DNA of 64,000 bases from an uncultured Chlorobiaceae bacterium (lineage in GTDB: Bacteria > Bacteroidota > Chlorobiia > Chlorobiales > Chlorobiaceae). Location of the stretch: assembly GCA_903928225.1 (NCBI GenBank), contig CAIYPU010000055.1, forward strand, positions 1 to 64,000, read 5' to 3'. Positions 26,598 through 35,849 of the stretch are shown piece by piece; within the stretch, counting starts at the first letter, position 1; every line of letters starts with the position of its first letter. Below the pieces are notes generated by a model. That model did not search any database and had not been told where the DNA came from. It saw only the letters and a program-made list of their open reading frames with translations. The translations under genes were made by a program, and so were the position numbers.

Positions 26598-27020
26598 TTA
26601 TCTGCTGCCATCCTTTTTAACCGGTGCCGGCTGGGTCACCATCCCGATCACTTCAATGCCCGCATCCCGTATCTGGGCCATGATGTCCATAACGGCGCCA
26701 TATGGAAGGGTCTTGTCCGCCTTAAGGTATACCTCCCTGGTCCGTTTCACATCGAGAATGGTGGGCAGGCGGTCGCGGACCTCGGAAGCTTCGAGCTGGT
26801 ACTGGTTGATGAAAACGCGGCGCGATGCGTCGACACTGATGATGACCGCCCTCTCATCGACATCCATCCGTTCGTGCGAGGTCTGGGGCGTATCCACCTT
26901 TACCCCGTGGGTCATCATCGGTGCGGTGACCATGAAAATGATGAGCAGGACGAGCATGACATCAACGAAAGGCGTCACGTTGATATCGCTCATCAGCCTG
27001 CCCTTGCGGGAAACCATCAT
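26598..27020 (-). CDS. tolR: Biopolymer transport protein TolR (ExbD family)
   Basis: 140 residues: short cytoplasmic N-terminus (MMVSRKGRLMSDINVTPFVDV), one membrane helix with the conserved proton-channel aspartate in NVTPFVDVMLVLLIIFMVTAP, and a periplasmic domain (VYLKADKTLPYGAVMDIMAQIRDAGIEVIGMVTQP). It is 11 bases after tolQ and ends nine bases before the tolA start. With TolQ it forms the ion-driven motor of the Tol-Pal machine. Confidence 0.95.
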   Translation of the reverse strand: MMVSRKGRLMSDINVTPFVDVMLVLLIIFMVTAPMMTHGVKVDTPQTSHERMDVDERAVIISVDASRRVFINQYQLEASEVRDRLPTILDVKRTREVYLKADKTLPYGAVMDIMAQIRDAGIEVIGMVTQPAPVKKDGSR

Positions 27021-27031
27021 AAATCGCCCTC

Positions 27032-27691
27032 CTATTGCTCTTTGATGCAGACCGACACGAATTCAGGGGAAAACTCCTCGAGATCGCGTTCGATGGAATC
27101 GATCTGATGGGTGAAATAGTTATAGGCGATAACGGCAGGAATAGCGGCTGCAAGACCTGCAGCGGTGGCGATCAGCGCTTCGGAAATACCGGGAGCGACC
27201 GCTGCGAGAGAGGCCGACTGCGTCAGGCCGATGTTCTGGAAAGAGCTCATGATTCCCCATACCGTGCCGAAAAGGCCGATAAAGGGAGCGGTATTGCCCA
27301 CAGTGGCAAGAAAAGGCACCAGAGAGGAAATCCTCTTGCTTTCGGCGTTCGCCTCACGCTTCACAGCCCTGGCGACCCTGGCTTTCGCCTGTTTCATGTC
27401 GGTGACCTGACCGAGGGCACGCAATTCGACATAACCGGCCCGGAAAACCCGAGGCAACGATCCGTTCCGATAGCGCTCGCTTTCGGCGAATATTTTTTCG
27501 GTGTTGTACACTTCGAAAAAATAATCGAGGAATGCCGCCGACTCGGAAAGCGACTTCCTGACCGCCCCGAACTTGTACGCTATGATCGCCCATGACACGA
27601 TGGAAAATAACAGCAGGACAGAGAGGATGAAAAGTACAAGGGGGCCGGCATCGGAAATAAGTCCGAAGATACCGAGTTTGGAATCATGCAT
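27032..27691 (-). CDS. tolQ: Biopolymer transport protein TolQ (ExbB/MotA family)
   Basis: 219 residues with three membrane helices: about 14-40 (LVLFILSVLLLFSIVSWAIIAYK), about 125-150 (LVPFLATVGNTAPFIGLFGTVWGIM) and about 165-190 (GISEALIATAAGLAAAIPAVIAYNYF). The GLFGTVWGIM and TAAGLAAAIPAVIAYN motifs are diagnostic of ExbB/TolQ. It is the first gene of the minus-strand tolQ-tolR-tolA-tolB-pal-pal-cpoB cluster. No ybgC acyl-CoA thioesterase precedes it; the DUF92 gene is 32 bases upstream in the same direction and could be cotranscribed. Confidence 0.95.
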   Translation of the reverse strand: MHDSKLGIFGLISDAGPLVLFILSVLLLFSIVSWAIIAYKFGAVRKSLSESAAFLDYFFEVYNTEKIFAESERYRNGSLPRVFRAGYVELRALGQVTDMKQAKARVARAVKREANAESKRISSLVPFLATVGNTAPFIGLFGTVWGIMSSFQNIGLTQSASLAAVAPGISEALIATAAGLAAAIPAVIAYNYFTHQIDSIERDLEEFSPEFVSVCIKEQ

Positions 27692-27723
27692 GACAATGAA
27701 GGCTTGTTTCGATATGTGTTCAA

Positions 27724-29304
27724 TTAAAAAGTCCGCAGGTTTTCAATGACAAGGTAAGCCAGTGCCGAACCCGATATGGCACAGAACGTGTTGACAAGGT
27801 CGTTGTTCACGAAAGGGATTCCCTTGAGCAGCCTGTTTTCGACCAGAACGCCGTCCGGGGCGACGCTGTGGGTGCGCTCGGTCACTTTTTCCCTGATGGG
27901 ATCAAAATACTGAGCCTGCACCGTAGCTCCAAAAAAACTGTCGACAAGACTTGCAAGAAGCCCTGAAAAACCGATCAGCAATAGCGACTGGACGACACCG
28001 AAGGAATTGATCCAACCGACGTTCATAAGCACGGAGCTTGCACAGATGAACAGGGAACCGATGAACGCTCCGGATGTTCCCGGTACGGAAACACCGCCGG
28101 ATGTTCCAACGGGAACTTCCTTGAAGGTTGTGACAAGCCAGGCTTTCGGGTTCGGCCACATCGTGCCGATCTCGGTTGCCCATGTATCGGCCTGCACAGC
28201 AGCGAGGGTCCCGAGGTAAGCGAAAAAAATCGCCGGGTCGTTCGTCAGGGAAAAAACGATCATGAGGATCCATGCAATACCGCCGTTCGCATAAACCTGA
28301 CCGGCATCTCGCTGGGACCCTTTCTCGAAAACGAGGTCGAACTTCGCTTTTCTTTTCTTGCCGAGTTTCGAAAGGATGGAGGAAAGGATGTAAAAGGTGA
28401 GCAGCGGGACCGTCCATGTCATCCCGCCCATACCGAATATGGTTGTGCCCATGAGGAACAGGGCCGTCGCTCCGCTGTTGTCGAGGAACTTGACCTTGAT
28501 GGAAAACATGGCCAGCAGTAATGCGCAGAGGCCTCCGACAAGGAACTGTTCGGGCGGGATGGTCTGGTTCACCTCGAGGACATAGAGAAAGTAGGAAATC
28601 GAGGCAGGGATGAAAAAGTTGTCGAGCCCATGCGACAGCATCGCCTCCACACCGGTGGCGACAAGGGCGAGGAGCAGTGCAAGCGCGAGGAGAAGCATCA
28701 GCGGTTTTCCGGTAAGCCCTCCGCTGAAATTGCCGCTGAAGAGAGTTAAGCCGACGGCAAGCAGGATGAACGCACTCAGAAACATGGTAACCGAGCCCTC
28801 GATCGTCTTCGGGCTTTTCGTCAGGTGCTCTATATGTTTTTTACCGACGGAGCTGCCGACAAGGCCGGCAAGCGAATCGCCGACGCCCATCACGAGCATT
28901 GAAAGCTGCAGAATCCACCGGTGCGATTCCCAGAGGAAAAGAACCTGGAGCAGCAGAATAAGGGGAAAATAGATCGAGCCGTAGCTTTTTATGGCATCAG
29001 GCTGGTCGTCGGGACCACCGTGACCGGCAAGAAGCGACCGGAACCAGCCAAACTTCAGGTTGAGGCTTCCGAGGGCCAGGAGCAGAACGGCCGTAAGTGC
29101 GGGATAGAAGTTCGACTGGAAATAATCAGGAAGGAAAAAAATGGCGACACCGATGGTCAGATGAACGATTTTCCTGGCTACGAGTGTCTTGACGCTGAAT
29201 TTCCTTGTAAGCAGTTCCGCAAGGATGACAAAGAAAAGGACCAGTGATACGGTGAGAAAAAAGGCCGGGACATCCTGCGGCAATGGTGCTTGAAGGGTCG
29301 GCAT
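27724..29304 (-). CDS. Fusion of phytol/polyprenol kinase-like domain and DUF92 domain (VTE5-VTE6 like)
   Basis: 526 residues and about a dozen membrane helices. The N-terminal ~210 residues resemble CTP-dependent prenol kinases of the SEC59/VTE5 group: LVARKIVHLTIGVAIFFLPDYF and GVGDSLAGLVGSSVGKKHIEHL...KTIEGSVTMF. The C-terminal ~290 are DUF92: FLDNSGATALFLMGTTIFGMGG, KAKFDLVFEKGSQRDAGQVYANGG and TWATEIG. In plants these are separate enzymes, phytol kinase VTE5 and phytyl-phosphate kinase VTE6, acting in sequence. The fusion therefore suggests two-step phosphorylation of a chlorophyll-derived prenol, in a green sulfur bacterium most likely phytol or farnesol, to its diphosphate. The substrate is inference. 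It is upstream of and codirectional with tolQ. Confidence 0.75.
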   Translation of the reverse strand: MPTLQAPLPQDVPAFFLTVSLVLFFVILAELLTRKFSVKTLVARKIVHLTIGVAIFFLPDYFQSNFYPALTAVLLLALGSLNLKFGWFRSLLAGHGGPDDQPDAIKSYGSIYFPLILLLQVLFLWESHRWILQLSMLVMGVGDSLAGLVGSSVGKKHIEHLTKSPKTIEGSVTMFLSAFILLAVGLTLFSGNFSGGLTGKPLMLLLALALLLALVATGVEAMLSHGLDNFFIPASISYFLYVLEVNQTIPPEQFLVGGLCALLLAMFSIKVKFLDNSGATALFLMGTTIFGMGGMTWTVPLLTFYILSSILSKLGKKRKAKFDLVFEKGSQRDAGQVYANGGIAWILMIVFSLTNDPAIFFAYLGTLAAVQADTWATEIGTMWPNPKAWLVTTFKEVPVGTSGGVSVPGTSGAFIGSLFICASSVLMNVGWINSFGVVQSLLLIGFSGLLASLVDSFFGATVQAQYFDPIREKVTERTHSVAPDGVLVENRLLKGIPFVNNDLVNTFCAISGSALAYLVIENLRTF

Positions 29305-29796
29305 GGCTCTGTTGTGTTAGTTGTTTCTTTTTCAGGAAAAAACGGCAGTTGTCAACACTCCCGGTGCATAAAAAATATCATTTTAACTCTTCAGAGTAAA
29401 CAGCAAACACGAAGGCGACCTATTTTTTTTTTGTTTTTGTTTTAATTGTGCTTTCACTATAAATTGTGCATATGATTTTGTTTTCTTACTGCAAGAAACC
29501 TGTTCGCTTCAATGTCTGCATCTGAACCATACTGTTTTACCGCCGGCAGCCGATCCACCGCAGCTGCGGCATCTCGCACCGCCGGAACAGGCGGCCATGC
29601 GGCACTTGCATCGAACACCCTCGTTTCCGGGATCGAAAGGATCATTCCTGTAGTACTTTCACAGGTAAACATTCTCGTACTCTGATTTTCAGAGCCGGTC
29701 CCAAGTCCATTTCCACCTTTCAATTACTCAACTCAGTGGCTTCGGGAACGGCGCTACCGGGGATTTATTGTTAATTGCATAAAAAAGGTAACCGCA
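29305..29796. other. Leader region of the ilv-leu operon (about 490 bases)
   Basis: Between the divergent DUF92 gene and ilvD. An AT-rich promoter-like part (29330-29480, with T tracts at 29425-29450) is followed by a GC-rich part holding a small open frame with an Ile/Val/Leu-rich end (separate entry) and a perfect CTCTGA-TTT-TCAGAG hairpin at 29680-29694 that overlaps its stop codon. The ilvD ribosome-binding site AAGGTAACCGCA is at 29784-29796. Confidence 0.6.
29512..29685 (+). CDS. Possible leader peptide of the ilv operon, Ile/Val/Leu-rich C-terminus
   Basis: A 57-codon frame starting ATG TCT GCA and ending before ilvD by 111 bases. Its last 17 residues are IERIIPVVLSQVNILVL, of which 11 are Ile, Val or Leu, exactly the end products of the operon behind it. 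Such clusters are the hallmark of ribosome-stalling leader peptides in branched-chain amino acid attenuation. Points against: no good ribosome-binding site before the ATG, more codons than classic leaders, and no clear terminator with a T tract before ilvD. The first 40 residues (Ala/Ser/Thr/Gly-rich) look nondescript. Confidence 0.4.
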   Translation: MSASEPYCFTAGSRSTAAAASRTAGTGGHAALASNTLVSGIERIIPVVLSQVNILVL

Positions 29797-31491
29797 ATGA
29801 GATCTGATACCATAAAAAAAGGATTTGAAAAAGCACCGCACCGCAGCCTGCTTAAAGCTACCGGGTCAATCGCTTCCGGTGACGATTTCAAAAAACCCTT
29901 CATCGGGGTCTGCAACTCGTTCAACGAGCTGATACCCGGCCACGCCCATCTTCAGGAGCTTGGAAAGATCGCCAGAGAGGAGGTCCGCAAGGCAGGGGGC
30001 GTCCCTTTCGAATTCAATACGATCGGAGTCTGCGACGGCATCGCCATGGGACATATCGGCATGCGCTACTCCCTTGCAAGCCGCGAGCTCATCGCTGACA
30101 GCGTCGAAACCGTCGCCGAGGCACACCGGCTCGACGGGCTGGTCTGCATTCCCAACTGCGACAAGATCACCCCGGGCATGATGATGGCCGCTCTTCGCAT
30201 CAACATTCCCGTCATCTTCGTTTCCGGCGGACCCATGAAGGCGGGCCATACCCCTTCGGGACAAACCGTCGATTTGATATCGGTCTTCGAGGCGGTCGGT
30301 CAGTTCAGCACCGGCAACATCAGCGAAAGCGAGCTGCAGTCCTACGAAGACAACGCCTGCCCAGGTTGCGGCTCCTGCTCCGGCATGTTCACGGCCAACT
30401 CGATGAACTGCCTCTGCGAAGCGCTCGGCTTCGCGCTGCCGGGCAACGGCACCATCCTCGCCGTCGATCCGAGGCGCAACGAACTGGTCAGGGAAGCGTC
30501 ACGCCGTATCGTCGAACTGGTCAACAATAACGTGAGACCGAGGGACATCCTCACCAGGAAAGCGCTCCTGAATGCTTTTTCGCTGGATTTCGCGATGGGA
30601 GGCAGCACCAACACCATCCTGCATTCGCTTGCCATCGCCACCGAAGCGGAAGTGGATTTCGACCTGTCGCAGCTCAACGGGCTATCGGCAAAAACCCCAT
30701 ACATCTGCAAGGTCAGTCCGGCCACGATGGATGTGCATATCGAGGATGTCGACCGCGCAGGGGGAATTTCGGCAATCCTGAAAGAGCTCAGTAAAATCGA
30801 CGGCCTGCTCGATCTTTCAGCAATGACTGTGAGCGGCAGGACGCTGGGCGAAAACATCGCCGGTGCTGAAGTCAAAGACCGCGCGGTCATCAGGAGCATC
30901 GACAATCCGTATTCTGCAACAGGTGGACTTGCCGTGCTTTACGGAAACCTCGCTCCGCTGGGGGCCGTGGTGAAAACCGGTGCGGTCGCGCCTGAAATGA
31001 TGAAGCATACCGGACCGGCCAAAGTCTATGACTGCCAGGACGATGCGATCAAAGGCATCATGGAAGGCGACGTGAAAGCCGGTGACGTCGTGGTGATCCG
31101 CTACGAAGGTCCGAAAGGAGGCCCGGGAATGCCGGAGATGCTCTCCCCTACAAGCGCGATCATGGGACGGGGACTCGGGTCGTCGGTTGCACTCATCACG
31201 GACGGACGATTTTCGGGCGGTTCGAGGGGGGCATGCGTCGGACATGTTTCTCCCGAGGCTGCAGAAAAAGGTCCCATCGCTGCACTGCGGACTGGGGACA
31301 GCATAACCATCGACATTCCACAGAGAAGCATCTCGGTGGAACTTTCGGACAGCGAGATCACGGAGAGGCTCGCTTCGCTGAAGGAGTTCGAACCGAAAAT
31401 CAGGAAGGGCTACCTTGCAAGGTATTCGAAGCTGGTCACGTCGGCAAACACCGGCGCTGTGCTCAAAAACCCGGTCTCATGTGAAATCTGA
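29797..31491 (+). CDS. ilvD: Dihydroxy-acid dehydratase
   Basis: Dehydrates 2,3-dihydroxy-isovalerate and -methylvalerate to the 2-keto acids, the last common step before valine and isoleucine. 564 residues, normal length. FeS-cluster cysteines are visible in [28 protein letters not shown] and [23 protein letters not shown]-like sequence (written [19 protein letters not shown]); the C-terminal motif [19 protein letters not shown] is also present. It is the first gene of a nine-gene operon, followed by ilvB after 14 bases. The ribosome-binding site AAGGTAAC is clear. Confidence 0.97.
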   Translation: MRSDTIKKGFEKAPHRSLLKATGSIASGDDFKKPFIGVCNSFNELIPGHAHLQELGKIAREEVRKAGGVPFEFNTIGVCDGIAMGHIGMRYSLASRELIADSVETVAEAHRLDGLVCIPNCDKITPGMMMAALRINIPVIFVSGGPMKAGHTPSGQTVDLISVFEAVGQFSTGNISESELQSYEDNACPGCGSCSGMFTANSMNCLCEALGFALPGNGTILAVDPRRNELVREASRRIVELVNNNVRPRDILTRKALLNAFSLDFAMGGSTNTILHSLAIATEAEVDFDLSQLNGLSAKTPYICKVSPATMDVHIEDVDRAGGISAILKELSKIDGLLDLSAMTVSGRTLGENIAGAEVKDRAVIRSIDNPYSATGGLAVLYGNLAPLGAVVKTGAVAPEMMKHTGPAKVYDCQDDAIKGIMEGDVKAGDVVVIRYEGPKGGPGMPEMLSPTSAIMGRGLGSSVALITDGRFSGGSRGACVGHVSPEAAEKGPIAALRTGDSITIDIPQRSISVELSDSEITERLASLKEFEPKIRKGYLARYSKLVTSANTGAVLKNPVSCEI

Positions 31492-31505
31492 AACTTCAAC
31501 CAACA

Positions 31506-33236
31506 ATGGAAGCTATGCATACAACAGGCCAGATACTGAACGGATCTGAAATTTTCTTCGAATGCCTCCGGCGTGAAAACGTCGAATATATCTTCGGGTA
31601 CCCCGGCGGCGCCCTGCTGAAAGTCTACGAAACGCTCCACGACGTCGAAGACATCACGCATATCCTTGTCCGCCATGAACAGGGCGCGACCCACATGGCT
31701 GAAGGGTACGCCCGCTCCACCGGCAAACCCGGCGTCGTTCTCGTCACCTCGGGCCCCGGCGCGACAAACACTGTCACCGGCATCGCAAACGCCTACATGG
31801 ACTCGACCCCGATGGTCGTTTTCACCGGCCAGGTGCCGAGCTCGCTGATCGGCAACGACGCGTTCCAGGAAGCCGATATCGTCGGCATCACCAGGCCGAT
31901 AACCAAGCACAACTTCCTCGTCAAGGATGTGAAGGAACTCGCCATCACCATCCGCAAGGCATTCTACCTTGCCACGACGGGCAGGCCCGGACCGGTCGTC
32001 GTCGACATGCCGAAAGACGTCCTTGCCGCCACCTGCCCGTTCGAGTGGCCTGAAACCGTCGAGATCAGGGGGTTCAAACCGACCTTCAAATGCCACAAGA
32101 ACCAGATCGAGAAAGCGGCCCATAAAATCGCGAAGGCAAAACGCCCGCTGCTCTATGTCGGCGGCGGCGTCATCACGGCTGATGCTTCCGAAGAGCTCCG
32201 GACACTCGCCATCAAATACAATATCCCGGTCACGATGACCCTGCAGGGGCTCGGCGCCTTCCCCGGCAACCATCCGCTGAGCATGGGCATGCTCGGCATG
32301 CACGGCACCTACTGGGCGAACCAGGCGGTGAACAACTGCGACCTGCTGATCGCCGTCGGAGCCCGTTTCGATGACAGGGTTACGGGAAAAGTCGACGCTT
32401 TCGCCACACAGGCCTACAAGATCCATAACGACATCGACCCGACCAACGTCGACAAGAATATCAAGGTTGACCTGCCGATCGTCGGCGATTCGAAGGATTT
32501 CCTCGCTTCCCTGCTCGAGGAAATGCCGGAAAAAACGGAAAGCCGGGAAGCATGGCTCGCCGATATAGAGAAATGGCGGAAAAAATGCCCGCTCTCCTAT
32601 ACGGTCGAACCGGACTCGCTGAAAACCGAGTTCGTCATCGAGGAGGTATCGAAACAGACCGCGGGCAACGCCGTTGTCGTTACCGATGTCGGCCAGCACC
32701 AGATGTGGACGACCCAGTTCTATACCTTCATGAACCCTCGCTCCATCATATCGAGCGGCGGGCTCGGCACCATGGGCTACGGCCTGCCCGCGGCGATTGG
32801 CGCGGCGTTCGGCATCAAGGACCGCCCGGTCGTGCTTTTCTGCGGGGACGGCGGGTTCATGATGAACATCCAGGAGCTTGTCACGGCCGTCTACTGTAAA
32901 GTGCCGGTCAAGATTTTCCTGATCAACAACAGTTACCTCGGCATGGTCCGCCAGTGGCAGGAGCTCTTCCACAAGGAAAAGTACTCCTTCACCGACCTGG
33001 CCGAAAGCAACCCGGATTTCGTCAAGCTTGCCGAAGCCTTCGGATGCAAGGCGCTCATGGCCGACAATCCGGAAACTGCGAAGGAAGCCATCAGGAGCGC
33101 CCTTGCCTGGAACGAGGGACCGGTCGTGGTCGACTGCAGGGTTGCAAGAAAAGAGATGGTTTTTCCAATGGTGCCTGCAGGCGGAGCGATCTCGGATATG
33201 CTCCTTGCAAGGTTGAATCCTAAAACAATGGTTTGA
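31506..33236 (+). CDS. ilvB: Acetolactate synthase, large (catalytic) subunit
   Basis: A thiamine diphosphate enzyme of 576 residues that condenses two pyruvates, or pyruvate with 2-oxobutyrate. The catalytic glutamate is in RHEQGATHMAEGYARSTGKPGV, the ThDP motif is GDGGFMMNIQELVTAVYCK...NN, and the FAD region includes GARFDDRVTGKVDAF. The quinone/herbicide-site residues are of the anabolic type, and the neighbouring ilvN regulatory subunit confirms biosynthetic AHAS rather than catabolic ALS. An ATG five codons downstream of 31506 (MHTTGQ) is an alternative start. Confidence 0.97.
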   Translation: MEAMHTTGQILNGSEIFFECLRRENVEYIFGYPGGALLKVYETLHDVEDITHILVRHEQGATHMAEGYARSTGKPGVVLVTSGPGATNTVTGIANAYMDSTPMVVFTGQVPSSLIGNDAFQEADIVGITRPITKHNFLVKDVKELAITIRKAFYLATTGRPGPVVVDMPKDVLAATCPFEWPETVEIRGFKPTFKCHKNQIEKAAHKIAKAKRPLLYVGGGVITADASEELRTLAIKYNIPVTMTLQGLGAFPGNHPLSMGMLGMHGTYWANQAVNNCDLLIAVGARFDDRVTGKVDAFATQAYKIHNDIDPTNVDKNIKVDLPIVGDSKDFLASLLEEMPEKTESREAWLADIEKWRKKCPLSYTVEPDSLKTEFVIEEVSKQTAGNAVVVTDVGQHQMWTTQFYTFMNPRSIISSGGLGTMGYGLPAAIGAAFGIKDRPVVLFCGDGGFMMNIQELVTAVYCKVPVKIFLINNSYLGMVRQWQELFHKEKYSFTDLAESNPDFVKLAEAFGCKALMADNPETAKEAIRSALAWNEGPVVVDCRVARKEMVFPMVPAGGAISDMLLARLNPKTMV

Positions 33237-33244
33237 ATCGGACT

Positions 33245-33721
33245 ATGAAGCACATCATTTCTGTTCTCGTCGAAAACAGGTTCGGATCCCTTAACCGCGT
33301 CGCAGCCATGTTCAGTGCCCGCGGGTTCAATCTGGAAAGCATTTCCATCGGTGAGACCGAGGACCCGGAAATTTCGCGCATGACCATCGTCACCAGGGGA
33401 GACGACCAGATCATCAACCAGGTGCTCAAGCAGCTCAACAGGCTCATCGACACCATCAAGGTCACCGACCTCAGCAGGCAGCCCCACGTTGAACGGGAGC
33501 TGCTCCTGATGACGCTGAAACTCAGCAAAACAACGCAGCACGAGATTTTCGAGCTGATCGACGTTTTTAAAGGAAAAGTCGTGGATATAAAGCAAAAATC
33601 CATTACTATTGAGGTCATCGGTTCACCGGACAAGATCAATACGTCCATTGATATCTTCAAGCCCTACGGTATAAAGGAGCTTGCCCGTTCCGGCGTTGTC
33701 GCGATACACCGGGGGGAATGA
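33245..33721 (+). CDS. ilvN: Acetolactate synthase, small (regulatory) subunit
   Basis: 158 residues from the ATG at 33245 (MKHIISVLVENRFGSLNRVAAMFSARGFN), eight bases after the ilvB stop; an in-frame TTG at 33233 would overlap ilvB. The N-terminal ACT domain (to about residue 75, with SISIGETEDPEISRMTIV-type core) binds valine for feedback inhibition, and the C-terminal domain (VERELLLMTLKLSKTTQHEIFELIDVFKGKVVDI) matches the IlvN/IlvH family. The enzyme is therefore probably valine-inhibited. Confidence 0.95.
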   Translation: MKHIISVLVENRFGSLNRVAAMFSARGFNLESISIGETEDPEISRMTIVTRGDDQIINQVLKQLNRLIDTIKVTDLSRQPHVERELLLMTLKLSKTTQHEIFELIDVFKGKVVDIKQKSITIEVIGSPDKINTSIDIFKPYGIKELARSGVVAIHRGE

Positions 33722-33756
33722 ACTATTTATAATCAAACAATCTAAACTATTTGCAG

Positions 33757-34749
33757 ATGAACGTTTATTATGAGCAGGATGCCGATCTCGGGTATCTCCA
33801 GGGTAAAAATATTGCGGTGCTCGGATACGGCAGCCAGGGCCATGCTCATGCCCTGAATCTCAAGGACAGCGGCCTGAACGTCTGTGTTGGCCTCCGCTCC
33901 GACAGCTCTTCCTGCGCAAAGGCAAGGGAAGCCGGCCTTCAGGTCAACACGGTTGCTGACGCGGTGAAATGGGCCGACATCGTCATGGTTCTCCTGCCGG
34001 ACCAGTACCAGAAAGCGATCTACGATAACGAGATACTGCCAAACCTGGCCCCTGGCAATACGCTCGCTTTCGCCCACGGCTTCAATATCCACTACAAGCA
34101 GATCGTGCCGGAACCAACGGTCAACGTCATCATGATCGCCCCGAAGAGCCCCGGGCATCTCGTCCGCCGCACCTTCACCGAAGGCAACGGTGTGCCGTGC
34201 CTCATCGCCGTCCACCAGGACTACACCGGTGACGCCAAACAGCAGGCGCTCGCATGGGCCAAAGGTCTGGGCGGCACAAAAGCCGGTGTTATCGAAACGA
34301 CCATCAAGGATGAAACCGAAACCGACCTCTTCGGCGAACAGGCCGTGCTTTGCGGCGGATCGGCCGAACTGATCAAGGCCGGATTCGAAACCCTGGTCGA
34401 AGCCGGATACCCGGAAGAGCTCGCCTATTTCGAGTGCATGCACGAGCTCAAGCTCATCGTAGACCTCTACTATGAAGGCGGCCTCTCGAGGATGAATTAC
34501 TCGGTGAGCGACACTGCCGAATACGGCGGCATGACCCGCGGACCTCGCCTTATCACCCCGGCTGTCAAGGCTGAAATGAAGAAAATCCTCACCGAGGTGC
34601 AGGACGGACGTTTCGCCAAAGAGTTCATCGACGAGTGCAACGGCGGCTACAAGAACCTTTCGCAGCTGCGCAAGGATAACAGCCAGCATCCGATCGAAAA
34701 AGTCGGGGCAAAGCTTCGCGACATGATGAGCTGGCTGGTCAGGAAATAA
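33757..34749 (+). CDS. ilvC: Ketol-acid reductoisomerase (NADP)
   Basis: Isomerises and reduces acetolactate or acetohydroxybutyrate. 330 residues from the ATG at 33757 ([18 protein letters not shown]), the usual size of the short class I enzyme. The NAD(P) fold is [21 protein letters not shown]; metal-ligand acidic residues are in [18 protein letters not shown] and the C-terminal domain includes [30 protein letters not shown]. The loop GLRSDSSSC carries serines expected for NADPH use. It lies 35 bases after ilvN. Confidence 0.97.
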   Translation: MNVYYEQDADLGYLQGKNIAVLGYGSQGHAHALNLKDSGLNVCVGLRSDSSSCAKAREAGLQVNTVADAVKWADIVMVLLPDQYQKAIYDNEILPNLAPGNTLAFAHGFNIHYKQIVPEPTVNVIMIAPKSPGHLVRRTFTEGNGVPCLIAVHQDYTGDAKQQALAWAKGLGGTKAGVIETTIKDETETDLFGEQAVLCGGSAELIKAGFETLVEAGYPEELAYFECMHELKLIVDLYYEGGLSRMNYSVSDTAEYGGMTRGPRLITPAVKAEMKKILTEVQDGRFAKEFIDECNGGYKNLSQLRKDNSQHPIEKVGAKLRDMMSWLVRK

Positions 34750-34766
34750 GACGCAACGGGAGAAGC

Positions 34767-35819
34767 ATGTACAAAATCGTTTCAATACCGGGCGACGGTA
34801 TCGGCCCGGAAGTCGTTGCAGGGGCCCTCGAGGTCCTCGAGAAGGTTGGCCGGAAGCACGGACTTGATTTTTCGGTCGAGGAGCACCCTTTCGGGGGCGC
34901 TTCCTACGACCTGCACGGTGAAATGCTCACCGATGCCACACTTGAAGCCTGCAGGAACTGCGATGCTGTCCTGCTTGGCGCAGTAGGCGGACCCAAATGG
35001 GAAAACCTTCCTCACGACAAGAAACCGGAAGCTGCGCTCCTGAGGATCCGCAAGGAGCTCGGGCTTTTCGCAAACCTCAGGCCGGCAAAGGTCTACGACG
35101 CACTGGTCGATGCATCGTCGCTCAAGGACGAGGTGGTCAGGGGTACTGATTTCCTCGTGTTCAGGGAGCTTACCGGCGGCATCTATTTCGGCCAGCCGCG
35201 CGGGTTCGACGAAAACCGCGGATGGAACACCATGGTATACGAACGCTATGAAGTGGAACGCATCGCAAGGCTCGCCTTCGAAGCGGCGCGCAAGCGCTCC
35301 GGCAGGGTCATGTCCATCGACAAGGCCAATGTGCTCGAAGTCTCCCAGTTCTGGAGGAACGTCGTGCAGGAAATCCACAAGGATTACCGGGATGTGGAGC
35401 TGAACCACATGTACGTCGACAACGCCGCGATGCAGATCGTGCGCAACCCTAAACAGTTTGACGTCATCGTCACCGGCAACCTGTTCGGTGACATCCTGAG
35501 CGACATCGCAGGCATGATCACCGGCAGCCTCGGCATGCTGCCGTCGGCGAGCATCGGCAGCAAACATGCCCTGTACGAACCGATCCACGGCAGCGCGCCG
35601 GATATCGCAGGCAGGAACATAGCCAACCCGATCGCCACGATCGCGTCGGTTGCCATGATGTTCGAGCACAGCTTCCGCCGGACGGATATCGCCACAGAGA
35701 TCTACGATGCCATAGAAAACGCGCTGGCGTCGGGGATCAGAACCGCCGATATCGCCAAACCGGGAGAAAAAACCGTTTCGACAACCGATATGACAAACGC
35801 AATCGTCAGGCAACTGTGA
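34767..35819 (+). CDS. leuB: 3-isopropylmalate dehydrogenase
   Basis: Oxidatively decarboxylates 3-isopropylmalate to 2-oxoisocaproate; in this organism it may also act on the methylmalate formed in the citramalate route. 350 residues. The N-terminus IVSIPGDGIGPEVVAGALEVL and the signature NLFGDILSDIAGMITGSLGMLPSASIG are diagnostic; the substrate-recognition segment ALLRIRKELGLFANLRP is typical of IPMDH. It begins 17 bases after ilvC and is followed by leuA after 30 bases. Confidence 0.96.
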   Translation: MYKIVSIPGDGIGPEVVAGALEVLEKVGRKHGLDFSVEEHPFGGASYDLHGEMLTDATLEACRNCDAVLLGAVGGPKWENLPHDKKPEAALLRIRKELGLFANLRPAKVYDALVDASSLKDEVVRGTDFLVFRELTGGIYFGQPRGFDENRGWNTMVYERYEVERIARLAFEAARKRSGRVMSIDKANVLEVSQFWRNVVQEIHKDYRDVELNHMYVDNAAMQIVRNPKQFDVIVTGNLFGDILSDIAGMITGSLGMLPSASIGSKHALYEPIHGSAPDIAGRNIANPIATIASVAMMFEHSFRRTDIATEIYDAIENALASGIRTADIAKPGEKTVSTTDMTNAIVRQL

Positions 35820-35849
35820 GCCTGGCAAAACTGGGACTGGGAAGGTAAC

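Noticed and set aside
29305-29796. T-box riboswitch before ilvD
   Set aside because: No T-box core sequence (such as the conserved AGGGTGG-type stretch) or terminator/antiterminator was found; the leader-peptide idea fits better.
31410-32972. A 520-codon minus-strand frame opposite ilvD's end and ilvB
   Set aside because: Same reason: ilvB is unambiguous, and the antisense translation is His/Asp/Val-rich without any family signature.
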